A stretch of 10,487 bases of DNA from an uncultured Selenomonas sp. GTDB taxonomy: Bacteria; Bacillota; Negativicutes; Selenomonadales; Selenomonadaceae. Position 1 is the first letter of the stretch. The number at the start of each line of letters is the position of its first letter. Shown here piece by piece: positions 1 through 6,426 of the stretch. Below the pieces are notes generated by a model. It was not told the DNA's origin. It did not search any database and saw only the letters and a list, made by a program, of their open reading frames with translations. The stretch spans positions 1 to 10,487 of the forward strand of contig CALYVJ010000037.1 of assembly GCA_945494195.1 (NCBI GenBank), written 5' to 3'. Made by a program: the position numbers and the translations under genes.

Positions 1-55
1 GACACCGGCTGCTCCGGCAGCTGCACCGGGCATGGGCATGCCGGGCATGATGTAA
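1..55 (+). CDS. groEL: 60 kDa chaperonin GroEL, C-terminal end (partial)
   Basis: Only the last 17 codons and the TAA stop (53-55) are in the window, reading TPAAPAAAPGMGMPGMM. A Gly/Met-rich tail after an Ala/Pro stretch is the hallmark of bacterial GroEL, where the disordered tail projects into the folding cavity. Base 1 is the last base of the preceding codon. The gene is followed at once by an intrinsic terminator, as expected for the end of a groES-groEL operon. The identification rests on the tail alone, but this tail is very characteristic. Confidence 0.88.
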   Translation, partial: TPAAPAAAPGMGMPGMM

Positions 56-92
56 GGGGTTCCTTATATCAAAATTTGAAGGAAAAGATAAG

Positions 93-127
93 ACAGGCTA
101 TGAGGGAAACTTCATAGCCTGTTTTTT
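93..127 (+). terminator. Intrinsic terminator after groEL
   Basis: An 11-bp perfect stem (93-103 ACAGGCTATGA with 112-122 TCATAGCCTGT) closes an 8-nt loop and runs into a T tract (122-127). It lies 37 nt after the groEL stop and ends that transcript before the glmS promoter. Confidence 0.9.
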
Positions 128-153
128 ATCTTGACGGGGGAGGACGACTGGTA

Positions 154-182
154 TTGACTAGCTTCGATAAATTGGTTATAAT
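154..182 (+). promoter_or_regulatory. Sigma-A type promoter of glmS
   Basis: A -35 TTGACT (154-159) and a perfect -10 TATAAT (177-182) are separated by exactly 17 nt. Transcription would start near 189, giving a leader of about 275 nt that contains the glmS ribozyme. It lies between the groEL terminator and glmS and is the only strong promoter in this gap. Confidence 0.85.
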
Positions 183-274
183 GTTCAAGCATTGAAAATT
201 TCATCAATGCCTGAAAAAGAGGAAAATCCAGAAGAGAATATCCTGTTGTTCTGGTGTAACAAAAGAAATGAATC

Positions 275-421
275 ATTTCTAGCGCAAGTTCTCAAGAGTG
301 GTCGTATTGCTTTTGAGAAGACGAGGAGAAGGTTGTCGAATAGTCAGCGGATGCCTTCCGGCCGGCCCGGTCGATAGAGATCTGTTAAAGCCCAGGTGTG
401 AGCTTGGGGGAAGAGCGGATG
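275..421 (+). ncRNA. glmS glucosamine-6-phosphate activated ribozyme
   Basis: This self-cleaving leader RNA uses glucosamine-6-phosphate as cofactor. After cleavage the glmS mRNA is degraded, which gives product feedback on amino-sugar synthesis. Seen in order: the cleavage site A281|G282 followed by GCGC; a P1 stem TTCTCAA (289-295) with TTGAGAA (313-319); the invariant core GACGAGG (320-326); TCGAA (336-340); the conserved GCGGATGCC (347-355), whose CCTTC pairs back to GAAGG (328-332); and a P4-like hairpin CCCAG...CTTGGG (391-408). This order matches the B. subtilis glmS ribozyme as I know it. The P1 pairs that read AACU/AGUU there are UUCU/AGAA here, a compensatory change that supports a folded RNA. 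It ends about 30 nt before the ribosome binding site of glmS. The 3' boundary is approximate. Confidence 0.93.
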
Positions 422-464
422 GAGGACACAACAGGAATCGCACAATTTCATAGGAGGTACTATT

Positions 465-2294
465 ATGTGTGGTATCGTTGGTTATGTTGGGGACAAGCAG
501 GCGGCAAATTTCCTGCTCGAAGGCTTGGCAAAGCTCGAGTATCGTGGGTACGATTCGGCTGGTATCGCTGTATTCAATGGTGAGAGTATCCGTGTGGAGA
601 AGAGTGTTGGCCGTTTGGCATCCTTGAGGGACAAAATCAAGGATGATATGCCGCAGGGCGTGATGGGCATTGGTCATACCCGTTGGGCAACGCATGGTCG
701 TCCATCTGACCGCAATTCCCATCCGCATACGGATTGTTCCGGTGATTTCGTCGTTGTCCATAATGGCATCATTGAGAACTATCTGACGTTAAAAGAAGAT
801 CTCATTGAAAAAGGCCACGTGTTCAAGTCGGAGACTGATACAGAAGTGGTCGCACATCTCATCGAGGAAGTCTACAACGGTGATTTTGTGGCATCGGTAC
901 GAGAAGTCCTGCGCCGTGTTGAGGGCTCCTATTCGCTCGTGTTTATGTGCAGCAAACATCCGGGGATGCTGATTTGTGCAAAGCAGGATAATCCGCTGGT
1001 CATCGGTCTGGGTGAGGGCGAGAACTTCATCGCATCCGATATCCCAGCTATCATCCAGTATACGCGCCGTACTTACATCCTCAACGACGGGGAGATGGCT
1101 GTCCTCACGAAGGATTCTATCAAGATTTCCAACCGTCAAGGTGAACCGGTGACCAAGAAGGTCTTTGAGGTTAATTGGAATGCCGAAGCTGCTGAGAAGG
1201 GTGGCTATGAGCACTTCATGCTCAAGGAAATCCATGAGCAGCCGAAGGCAGTTCGTGACACCACGAGTCCGCGTATTTCCAAAGACGGTAAGAGCATCGT
1301 CATGGATGAACTCAAATGGGATGTGGATTATCTCAATTCGTTTAATAAGATTTATATCGTTGCCTGCGGCACGGCTTATCATGCCGGTCTGGTCGGCAAG
1401 TTCTATATCGAGAAATTGGTTCGTACGCCGGTAGAAGTCGATGTTGCGTCGGAATTCCGTTATCGGAACCCGATTATCGATGAGAACACCTTGTTTATCG
1501 TGGTTTCCCAGTCGGGGGAAACCAGTGATACGCTGGCTGCCATGAAGGAGGCAAAACGCTTGGGGGCAAAGACGTTGGCTCTTACCAATGTCGTCGGTTC
1601 TTCGATTGCCCGTGAGGCGGACCAGGTCATTTATACGTGGGCTGGCCCAGAGATTGCCGTTGCGTCCACGAAGGCCTATACGACGCAGATTGTCTTGTTC
1701 TTCATGCTGGCCCTTTATATGGCCCAGATTAAGAAGAGCCAGCCGGCTGAGCGTTTGGCGGAGCTTATTGGCCAGCTCCAGAAGATTCCGGCGCAGATTA
1801 GCGAAACGCTGGAGGATGTAAATCCAATCAAGACGTTTGCGAAGCAATATGGTTTCAACGAAGACGTATTTTATATTGGCCGTTCCTTGGATTATGCAGT
1901 AGCTCTCGAGGGGTCCTTGAAACTCAAGGAGATTTCGTACATTCATGCTGAAGCATATGCAGCTGGTGAGCTCAAGCATGGCACGCTGGCTTTGATTGTT
2001 GAAGGGGTTCCGGTCATTGCCCTGGCAACTCAGAAGAGTGTCTATGAAAAGACGCTGTCCAACATCAAAGAGGTCAAGGCACGTGATGCCGTGGTAATTG
2101 GTATTGCGGCTGAGGGCGATGAGGAACTGGAAAAATATGTTGACCATGTTATCAAGGTTCCAGAGACAGATGAATTGCTGATTCCAATCCTTACGGTTGT
2201 ACCGTTGCAGCTGCTGGCATATTTTGCCGCTATCACGCGTGGCTGTGATGTCGATAAACCGCGCAACCTGGCTAAATCTGTTACGGTTGAGTAA
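465..2294 (+). CDS. glmS: Glutamine--fructose-6-phosphate aminotransferase (isomerizing)
   Basis: Makes glucosamine-6-phosphate from fructose-6-phosphate and glutamine, the first committed step to UDP-GlcNAc for peptidoglycan and other amino-sugar polymers; cytoplasmic. At 609 aa it is the standard length. The N-terminal glutamine amidotransferase domain (about 1-225) starts MCGIVGYVG, with Cys2 becoming the N-terminal nucleophile after Met removal. It carries EYRGYDSAG (25-33), HTRWATHG (71-78) and HNG (99-101). Two SIS sugar-isomerase domains follow (about 285-425 and 455-600). The first has the phosphosugar-binding SQSGETSDT (348-356). The C-terminus ends PRNLAKSVTVE with the conserved Lys604. 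ATG 465 has AGGAGG at 452-457, 7 nt upstream, and must be the start because Cys has to be residue 2. It has its own promoter, ribozyme leader and terminator, so it is a single-gene unit. Confidence 0.98.
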   Translation: MCGIVGYVGDKQAANFLLEGLAKLEYRGYDSAGIAVFNGESIRVEKSVGRLASLRDKIKDDMPQGVMGIGHTRWATHGRPSDRNSHPHTDCSGDFVVVHNGIIENYLTLKEDLIEKGHVFKSETDTEVVAHLIEEVYNGDFVASVREVLRRVEGSYSLVFMCSKHPGMLICAKQDNPLVIGLGEGENFIASDIPAIIQYTRRTYILNDGEMAVLTKDSIKISNRQGEPVTKKVFEVNWNAEAAEKGGYEHFMLKEIHEQPKAVRDTTSPRISKDGKSIVMDELKWDVDYLNSFNKIYIVACGTAYHAGLVGKFYIEKLVRTPVEVDVASEFRYRNPIIDENTLFIVVSQSGETSDTLAAMKEAKRLGAKTLALTNVVGSSIAREADQVIYTWAGPEIAVASTKAYTTQIVLFFMLALYMAQIKKSQPAERLAELIGQLQKIPAQISETLEDVNPIKTFAKQYGFNEDVFYIGRSLDYAVALEGSLKLKEISYIHAEAYAAGELKHGTLALIVEGVPVIALATQKSVYEKTLSNIKEVKARDAVVIGIAAEGDEELEKYVDHVIKVPETDELLIPILTVVPLQLLAYFAAITRGCDVDKPRNLAKSVTVE

Positions 2295-2323
2295 ACGGGA
2301 GGGCTGTTGCCGGATTGTAGTAG

Positions 2324-2360
2324 AGTCCCGTTCGTATCGTAGATACGGACGGGACTTTTT
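2324..2360 (+). terminator. Intrinsic terminator after glmS
   Basis: A 15-bp stem (2324-2338 with 2342-2356, one G-T pair) with a 3-nt loop GTA is followed by TTTT (2357-2360). It lies 29 nt after the glmS stop and separates glmS from the pot operon. Confidence 0.93.
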
Positions 2361-2374
2361 GGTGAAAAAGATTC

Positions 2375-2403
2375 TTTTGTATTAAACAGTTTCATGCTAA
2401 AAT
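2375..2403 (+). promoter_or_regulatory. Probable promoter of potABCD
   Basis: The -10 is TAAAAT (2398-2403), preceded by TGC, so it is of the extended -10 type. The -35 is weak: TTTTGT (2375-2380) at 17 nt, or TTGTAT (2377-2382) at 15 nt. It lies just after the glmS terminator and 54 nt before potA, and no better candidate exists in the gap. The -10 sits inside the left arm of the hairpin at 2395-2423. Confidence 0.55.
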
Positions 2404-2423
2404 AGAAAGCGTTCTTTTTAGCA
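2395..2423 (+). promoter_or_regulatory. Bulged inverted repeat in the potA promoter/leader
   Basis: TGCTAAAA (2395-2402) pairs with TTTTAGCA (2416-2423). Inside it AGAA (2404-2407) pairs with TTCT (2412-2415), around an AGCG loop with one bulged T at 2403. That is 12 bp of pairing. It overlaps the likely -10 and ends 13 nt before the AGGAGG of potA. It could be an operator for a repressor or an mRNA leader hairpin. It is not a terminator, because no T tract follows the right arm. The structure is seen; the function is inferred. Confidence 0.5.
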
Positions 2424-2436
2424 CAATTGGCATTGT

Positions 2437-2443
2437 AGGAGGG
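2437..2443 (+). promoter_or_regulatory. Ribosome binding site of potA
   Basis: AGGAGGG is a full Shine-Dalgarno sequence. It is 3 nt before an out-of-frame ATG (2447) and 13 nt before the in-frame TTG (2457) that must start potA. Neither distance is ideal, so this site leaves the start of potA open. Confidence 0.7.
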
Positions 2444-2456
2444 TAAATGAGAAGAA

Positions 2457-3527
2457 TTGGCAAGAGAATTATTGAAACTTGAACACATCAATAAATCCTA
2501 TGAAGATAGACAGATTTTGGAAGATCTCAATCTCACTATACACGAGAATGAGTTCCTGACTTTGCTGGGGCCGTCGGGCTGCGGAAAGACTACGATTTTG
2601 CGTATGCTGGGCGGTTTTGAGACACCGGATAGCGGCCGTATCCTGTTTGACGGCAGGGACATCACCAGTCTTCGCCCGGAAAAACGTCAAGTCAATACGG
2701 TATTCCAGAAGTATTCCCTGTTTTCCCATATGGATGTAGCAGAAAATATTGCTTTTGGCCTGAAGCTTAAGGGCAAGAGCCAGAATTACATTCGGGATAA
2801 GATAAAATTTGCCTTGAAGCTCGTCAACCTGGATGGTTATGAGCATGCCAGGGTTACTCAGATGTCCGGTGGACAGCAGCAGCGGATTGCGATTGCCCGT
2901 GCTGTCGTCAATGAGCCGAAAGTCCTTTTGCTGGACGAACCTTTTTCGGCACTGGACCTTAAGCTTCGTCAGAGCATGCAGCGGGAGATGGTCAAACTCA
3001 AAAAAGAGTTGGGCATTACCTTTGTTTTTGTCACCCATGACCAACAGGAAGCTCTGTCGATGTCGGATACTGTCGTGGTCATGAATCAGGGCTGGATCCA
3101 GCAGATCGGCACGCCGGAAAGCGTTTATAATGAACCAGAGAATGCCTTTGTGGCTGACTTCATTGGGGACAGCAATATTATCGATGGCATCATGGTTAGA
3201 GATAAGCTCGTGCATTTGCTGGGCAAAGATATTCCCTGCATCAATACGGGGTTTGGAGAAAATGTTCCTGTCGATGTGCAGATCCGTCCGGAGGATATCC
3301 AGATCTGTTCGCCGGAAGAGGGACAGTTCCGGGGGGTAATCCGCCAGGTTGTGTTCAAGGGAACAGTCTATGATATTACCGTGGAAGCGGGAGGCTTCTC
3401 TTGGCTGATCCAAACGATTACCGGTCATGAGCAAGGGGCAGAGGTAGGCATCTGTCTCGCGGCCGCTAATATACAGATTATGGCAAAACCGTCCTCGGAA
3501 GATGAGGAGGCCGTATCGGATGAGTAA
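2457..3527 (+). CDS. potA: Spermidine/putrescine ABC transporter, ATP-binding protein PotA
   Basis: ATPase that drives polyamine import through PotBC; it acts as a dimer on the cytoplasmic face. At 356 aa it is close to the usual length. Motifs in order: A-loop Tyr15, Walker A GPSGCGKTT (38-46), Q-loop Gln84, ABC signature SGGQQQRIAIARA (137-149), Walker B VLLLDEP (156-162), D-loop SALD (164-167) and H-loop His194 in VTHDQQEALSMSD. A C-terminal TOBE-type regulatory domain covers about 240-345 (VDVQIRPEDIQICSP). The start is taken as TTG 2457, because an in-frame TGA (2448-2450) excludes anything upstream and the next candidates have no Shine-Dalgarno sequence. It is the first gene of potABCD and overlaps potB by 8 nt. 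A CysA/FbpC-type substrate is unlikely because the solute-binding partner is clearly PotD-like. Confidence 0.96.
   Translation: MARELLKLEHINKSYEDRQILEDLNLTIHENEFLTLLGPSGCGKTTILRMLGGFETPDSGRILFDGRDITSLRPEKRQVNTVFQKYSLFSHMDVAENIAFGLKLKGKSQNYIRDKIKFALKLVNLDGYEHARVTQMSGGQQQRIAIARAVVNEPKVLLLDEPFSALDLKLRQSMQREMVKLKKELGITFVFVTHDQQEALSMSDTVVVMNQGWIQQIGTPESVYNEPENAFVADFIGDSNIIDGIMVRDKLVHLLGKDIPCINTGFGENVPVDVQIRPEDIQICSPEEGQFRGVIRQVVFKGTVYDITVEAGGFSWLIQTITGHEQGAEVGICLAAANIQIMAKPSSEDEEAVSDE
3505..3510 (+). promoter_or_regulatory. Ribosome binding site of potB
   Basis: AGGAGG lies inside the end of potA and 9 nt before ATG 3520. It fixes the potB start at 3520. The upstream in-frame ATG at 3502 precedes this site and has no site of its own. 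Confidence 0.75.
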
Positions 3528-4353
3528 TTCAAAAGCTTTGCAGAAATTATTTGCGGTACCCTTTGGCATTTGGTCGGTCCTGTTTATTGTCCTGCCACTG
3601 TTTTTTGTGCTTTGGCATGGGCTGACGGATGGGAATGGTGCGTTTTCGCTGGAAAATCTCACGACAGTGCTTCAATGGGAGTATTTGAAGGCTTTGGGCT
3701 TGTCGGTAGAGTTGGCACTGGTCAGTACGGTCATCTGTCTGCTCGTGGCCTATCCGCTCTGCCTTATCCTTCAAGGGCTTCGCAAGGCGAAGGGGATTAT
3801 GATTTTCCTGTTGTTCCTTTTGCCTCTTTGGATGAATTCCCTGCTTACGACCATGGCCTGGCAGACGATTTTGGAGAAGAACGGGATACTCAATGAAATC
3901 CTGCGTTCTTGTGGATTGCCGGATTTTACCCTTATCAACACGCCGGCGGCTATCATTATCGGTATGGTTTACAACTTCCTGCCATATATGGCACTGCCGC
4001 TTTATGTGTCAATTTCCCGTATTGACCACAGTATCATTGAGGCAGCTTGGGATTTAGGGGCTAATCGCTGGCAGACATTCCGCCATGTAATGGTACCTTT
4101 GTCGATGCCAGGGATTGTCAGTGGTTGTACCATGGTGTTCATTCCTGCATTGACAACCTTTGTTATCAGTGCATTGTTGGGAGGAAATAAGATCCTGCTC
4201 ATCGGCAATATCATCGAGCAGGAATTTACGGCAGCTTATGATTGGCAGCTCGGCAGTGCGTTATCGATGGTCCTGATGGTATTCATTATCCTGAATATTT
4301 TGCTGGAAGCCTTTACGGAAAGCAAGAATTCCCGAAAGAAGGTGAAGGCATGA
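3520..4353 (+). CDS. potB: Spermidine/putrescine ABC transporter permease PotB
   Basis: One of the two membrane subunits that form the polyamine channel with PotC. It has 277 aa from ATG 3520. Hydrophobic segments lie near 12-32, 64-86, 92-114, 142-164, 196-221 and 246-266, giving six passes as in the family. The cytoplasmic EAA loop that docks on PotA is visible as EAAWDLGANRWQTFRHVMVP (174-193). The start overlaps the potA stop by 8 nt and the TGA stop overlaps the potC ATG (ATGA), so translation of the three genes is probably coupled. The upstream ATG 3502 would add six residues (MRRPYR) but lies before the Shine-Dalgarno sequence. PotB rather than PotC is assigned from gene order and from the PotB-like N-terminus (PFGIWSVLFIVLPLFFVLW). 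Confidence 0.95.
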   Translation: MSNSKALQKLFAVPFGIWSVLFIVLPLFFVLWHGLTDGNGAFSLENLTTVLQWEYLKALGLSVELALVSTVICLLVAYPLCLILQGLRKAKGIMIFLLFLLPLWMNSLLTTMAWQTILEKNGILNEILRSCGLPDFTLINTPAAIIIGMVYNFLPYMALPLYVSISRIDHSIIEAAWDLGANRWQTFRHVMVPLSMPGIVSGCTMVFIPALTTFVISALLGGNKILLIGNIIEQEFTAAYDWQLGSALSMVLMVFIILNILLEAFTESKNSRKKVKA

Positions 4354-5153
4354 GAGAGAATGTCAAAAAGTTCTATTTAGGACTGATCGTATTGTTCATG
4401 TATGCGCCGATTGCAGTCCTGATTGCCCAATCCTTTAATGCCAGCCGCTATCGCGGGCAGTGGACGGGCTTTACGTTTCAATGGTATGCTGCCTTGATTG
4501 AGAACGAAGATATCATGAATGCATTCCTCAACACGGTTTCGATTGGTATGCTGTCAGCGGTTATGGCGACTCTGCTGGCGCTGGTGACTGCGCTGGGAAT
4601 GCGGCGTATGGGGAGCCGGGGCCGGATCTTTTTCCGGGGACTGGCTAATATTCCGCTGCTCAATGCCGATATTGTTACGGGAATATCGCTGATGCTGTTA
4701 TTCCTGGGACTTGGCTTGCGGCTGGGCTATGATACGATTCTCATGGCTCACGTGGTCATCAATCTGCCTTATGCCATGCTTTGCATTTTGCCGCAGGTAT
4801 TGATGATGGACCGTGTCTGCTATGAGGCTGCTTTGGACTTGGGAGCAACCCCGGCACAGGCCTTTTCCCGTGTAATCTTGCCGGAATTGAAGCCAGGCAT
4901 CATGGCAGCATTCCTCTTATCGTTTGCCATGTCGGCAGATGATTTTATCGTGACGTACTTCACGAAGGGCGCGGGGATTGAGACGTTGACGACAGAAATT
5001 TATGCAGAATTGAAGCTGGGAATCCATCCTGAGATGTATGCCCTTTCTACCTTGTTCTTTGGTGCTGTGGTGGTATTGGTATCGCTGTTGTTGTTCAACT
5101 ACCGCGTTATCCGCCGGTACCGGAAAGCGGAGAAAAGGGGGGCAGAGGAATGA
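4350..5153 (+). CDS. potC: Spermidine/putrescine ABC transporter permease PotC
   Basis: Second membrane subunit of the polyamine importer, 267 aa. Hydrophobic segments lie near 8-28, 62-84, 97-122, 128-150, 183-203 and 232-251. The EAA loop reads EAALDLGATPAQAFSRVILP (159-178) and is followed by LKPGIMAAFLLSFAMSADDF, which is typical of PotC. ATG 4350 sits in an ATGA overlap with the potB stop, with AAGGTG (4339-4344) 5 nt upstream. An open frame extends back to 4242, but that part runs inside potB and has no ribosome binding site. The TGA stop (5151-5153) overlaps the potD ATG at 5150. Confidence 0.95.
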   Translation: MRENVKKFYLGLIVLFMYAPIAVLIAQSFNASRYRGQWTGFTFQWYAALIENEDIMNAFLNTVSIGMLSAVMATLLALVTALGMRRMGSRGRIFFRGLANIPLLNADIVTGISLMLLFLGLGLRLGYDTILMAHVVINLPYAMLCILPQVLMMDRVCYEAALDLGATPAQAFSRVILPELKPGIMAAFLLSFAMSADDFIVTYFTKGAGIETLTTEIYAELKLGIHPEMYALSTLFFGAVVVLVSLLLFNYRVIRRYRKAEKRGAEE

Positions 5154-6235
5154 AGATGTATTGCCGCAGTCTGATAGTTCTGCTGTTGTTCGTTGGCAGC
5201 CTCTTTTTTACTGGTTGTGATATGTTTGCCGAGGAGCAGGAAGAGGGAGATAATCTTCTCTACGTTTATAGCTGGGGGGATTACTTATCACCGGATGTTT
5301 TGGAGCAGTTTGAAGAGGAAACTGGCATTCATGTTGTTCTTGACGAATACGATACGAATGAGAGCATGTATCCTAGAATTGCTGAGGGGGCTGAAAATTA
5401 CGATGTGCTCTGTCCCTCTGATTACATGATTCAGAAACTCATTGAGCACGATTTATTGCAGCCGCTGGATTTTGCCAAACTTCCCCACGCAATACAATAT
5501 ATCGGTGAAGATTTCTTTTTGCAGTCGGAAGCCTTTGACAAGGGACATAAGTATAATGTTCCTTATTGCTGGGGAACTGTCGGGATTATGTACAATACCA
5601 AGATGGTAGAGAAGCCTGTAGACAGCTGGGCAATCCTTTGGGATCCTAAGTACAAGGGCGAGATTCTCATGCAGGACTCCGCGCGGGATGCGTTTATGAT
5701 TCCGCTTCGTCTGTTGGGGTATTCCATGAATACCGAGAATCCGGAAGAGCTTGAAGCAGCCCGGAATTTGCTTATTCAGCAGAAGACTTTGGTACAGGCC
5801 TATGGCGTGGATGATATTCGCGATAAATTGAGTTCGGGCGAAGCGGCGTTAGGCGTTATTTTTTCGGGGGAGGCAATCAACCTGATGAGGGCAAATCCGG
5901 ATTTGCGTTTTTGTTCGGCTCCGAAAGAAGGGACAAACCTTTGGATTGATTCTTGGGTTATCCCGAAAAATGCCCGGCATGTCGAAAATGCACATAAATT
6001 TATCGATTTCCTTTGTCGTCCGGATATTGCTGCTAAGAATTTTGAGGCATTAGGTTATTCGACGCCTAATGTTTCGGTACGTGAGCAGGAAGAGGAGGAT
6101 GAGGTGATGGAAGACTACCTAGATATCGCGTTCCCACCGGCAGAAGTCTATCGCGGGCAGGAAACCTATAGTTATTTAGGAGAGAAACTGGATAAGCTGT
6201 ATACCCGCCTGTGGCTTCAAGTAAAAGTAGAATAA
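5150..6235 (+). CDS. potD: Spermidine/putrescine-binding lipoprotein PotD
   Basis: Extracytoplasmic solute-binding protein that captures polyamine and hands it to PotBC; 361 aa. The N-terminus is a lipoprotein signal: short charged start, hydrophobic core (8-20) and lipobox FTGC with Cys23 as the lipidated residue, so it is membrane anchored. The mature part begins like E. coli PotD with YVYSWGDYLSPDVLEQFEEE. Trp42 and Tyr45 match the ligand-stacking residues W34 and Y37. DSARD (176-180) aligns with the loop holding D168/E171, and NLWIDSWVIP (263-272), with Trp265 and Asp267, matches W255/D257. The conserved end GYSTPN is also present (E. coli numbering from memory). Putrescine versus spermidine preference cannot be told. 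ATG 5150 overlaps the potC stop; ATG 5156 is also possible, with AGAGGA 6 nt upstream. A terminator follows, so potD ends the operon. Confidence 0.96.
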   Translation: MKMYCRSLIVLLLFVGSLFFTGCDMFAEEQEEGDNLLYVYSWGDYLSPDVLEQFEEETGIHVVLDEYDTNESMYPRIAEGAENYDVLCPSDYMIQKLIEHDLLQPLDFAKLPHAIQYIGEDFFLQSEAFDKGHKYNVPYCWGTVGIMYNTKMVEKPVDSWAILWDPKYKGEILMQDSARDAFMIPLRLLGYSMNTENPEELEAARNLLIQQKTLVQAYGVDDIRDKLSSGEAALGVIFSGEAINLMRANPDLRFCSAPKEGTNLWIDSWVIPKNARHVENAHKFIDFLCRPDIAAKNFEALGYSTPNVSVREQEEEDEVMEDYLDIAFPPAEVYRGQETYSYLGEKLDKLYTRLWLQVKVE

Positions 6236-6276
6236 TGGTTAAATAGCTGTGCTGCAACGGTTGGATGGCTATACGG

Positions 6277-6317
6277 AAAGTTCCCTAGCCCTTTTTTGAC
6301 TGGCAAGGGAACTTTTT
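6277..6317 (+). terminator. Intrinsic terminator after potABCD
   Basis: A 10-bp stem (6277-6286 AAAGTTCCCT with 6306-6315) is extended by GCC (6288-6290) with GGC (6302-6304) past one A-A mismatch. It closes an 11-nt loop and ends in TTTTT (6313-6317). It lies 42 nt after the potD stop. Confidence 0.9.
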
Positions 6318-6333
6318 GCGTTATGTTAGAGGG

Positions 6334-6362
6334 TCATTTTGCTTTTATGTGGAATATATAAT
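6334..6362 (+). promoter_or_regulatory. Tentative promoter of the chemoreceptor gene
   Basis: A perfect -10 TATAAT (6357-6362) lies 65 nt before the receptor ATG, after the pot terminator. At 17 nt upstream the -35 position reads only TCATTT (6334-6339), so the site is weak or needs an activator. I looked for a flagellar sigma-28 type promoter (TAAA plus GCCGATAA) here and did not see one. Confidence 0.35.
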
Positions 6363-6426
6363 ACTGTAAGTGGTTTGGTAGTGAGGAGGAGTTGACATTA
6401 CTAGTTTTGTTAAGGAGCGATGTAGT

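Noticed and set aside
192..377. 61-codon open frame in the glmS leader
   Set aside because: It overlaps the glmS ribozyme core, has no ribosome binding site, and begins right at the transcript start. The RNA structure explains the sequence.
789..2147. 452-codon open frame on the minus strand opposite glmS
   Set aside because: It lies wholly inside the certain glmS gene, has no recognisable domain, and its composition is a by-product of glmS codon use.
2469..3662. 397-codon open frame on the minus strand opposite potA and the start of potB
   Set aside because: PotA motifs on the plus strand are unambiguous; the antisense product shows no family features and has no clear ribosome binding site.
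4242..4349. Upstream extension of potC by 36 codons
   Set aside because: It runs within potB and has no Shine-Dalgarno sequence. ATG 4350 in the ATGA overlap gives the normal PotC N-terminus.
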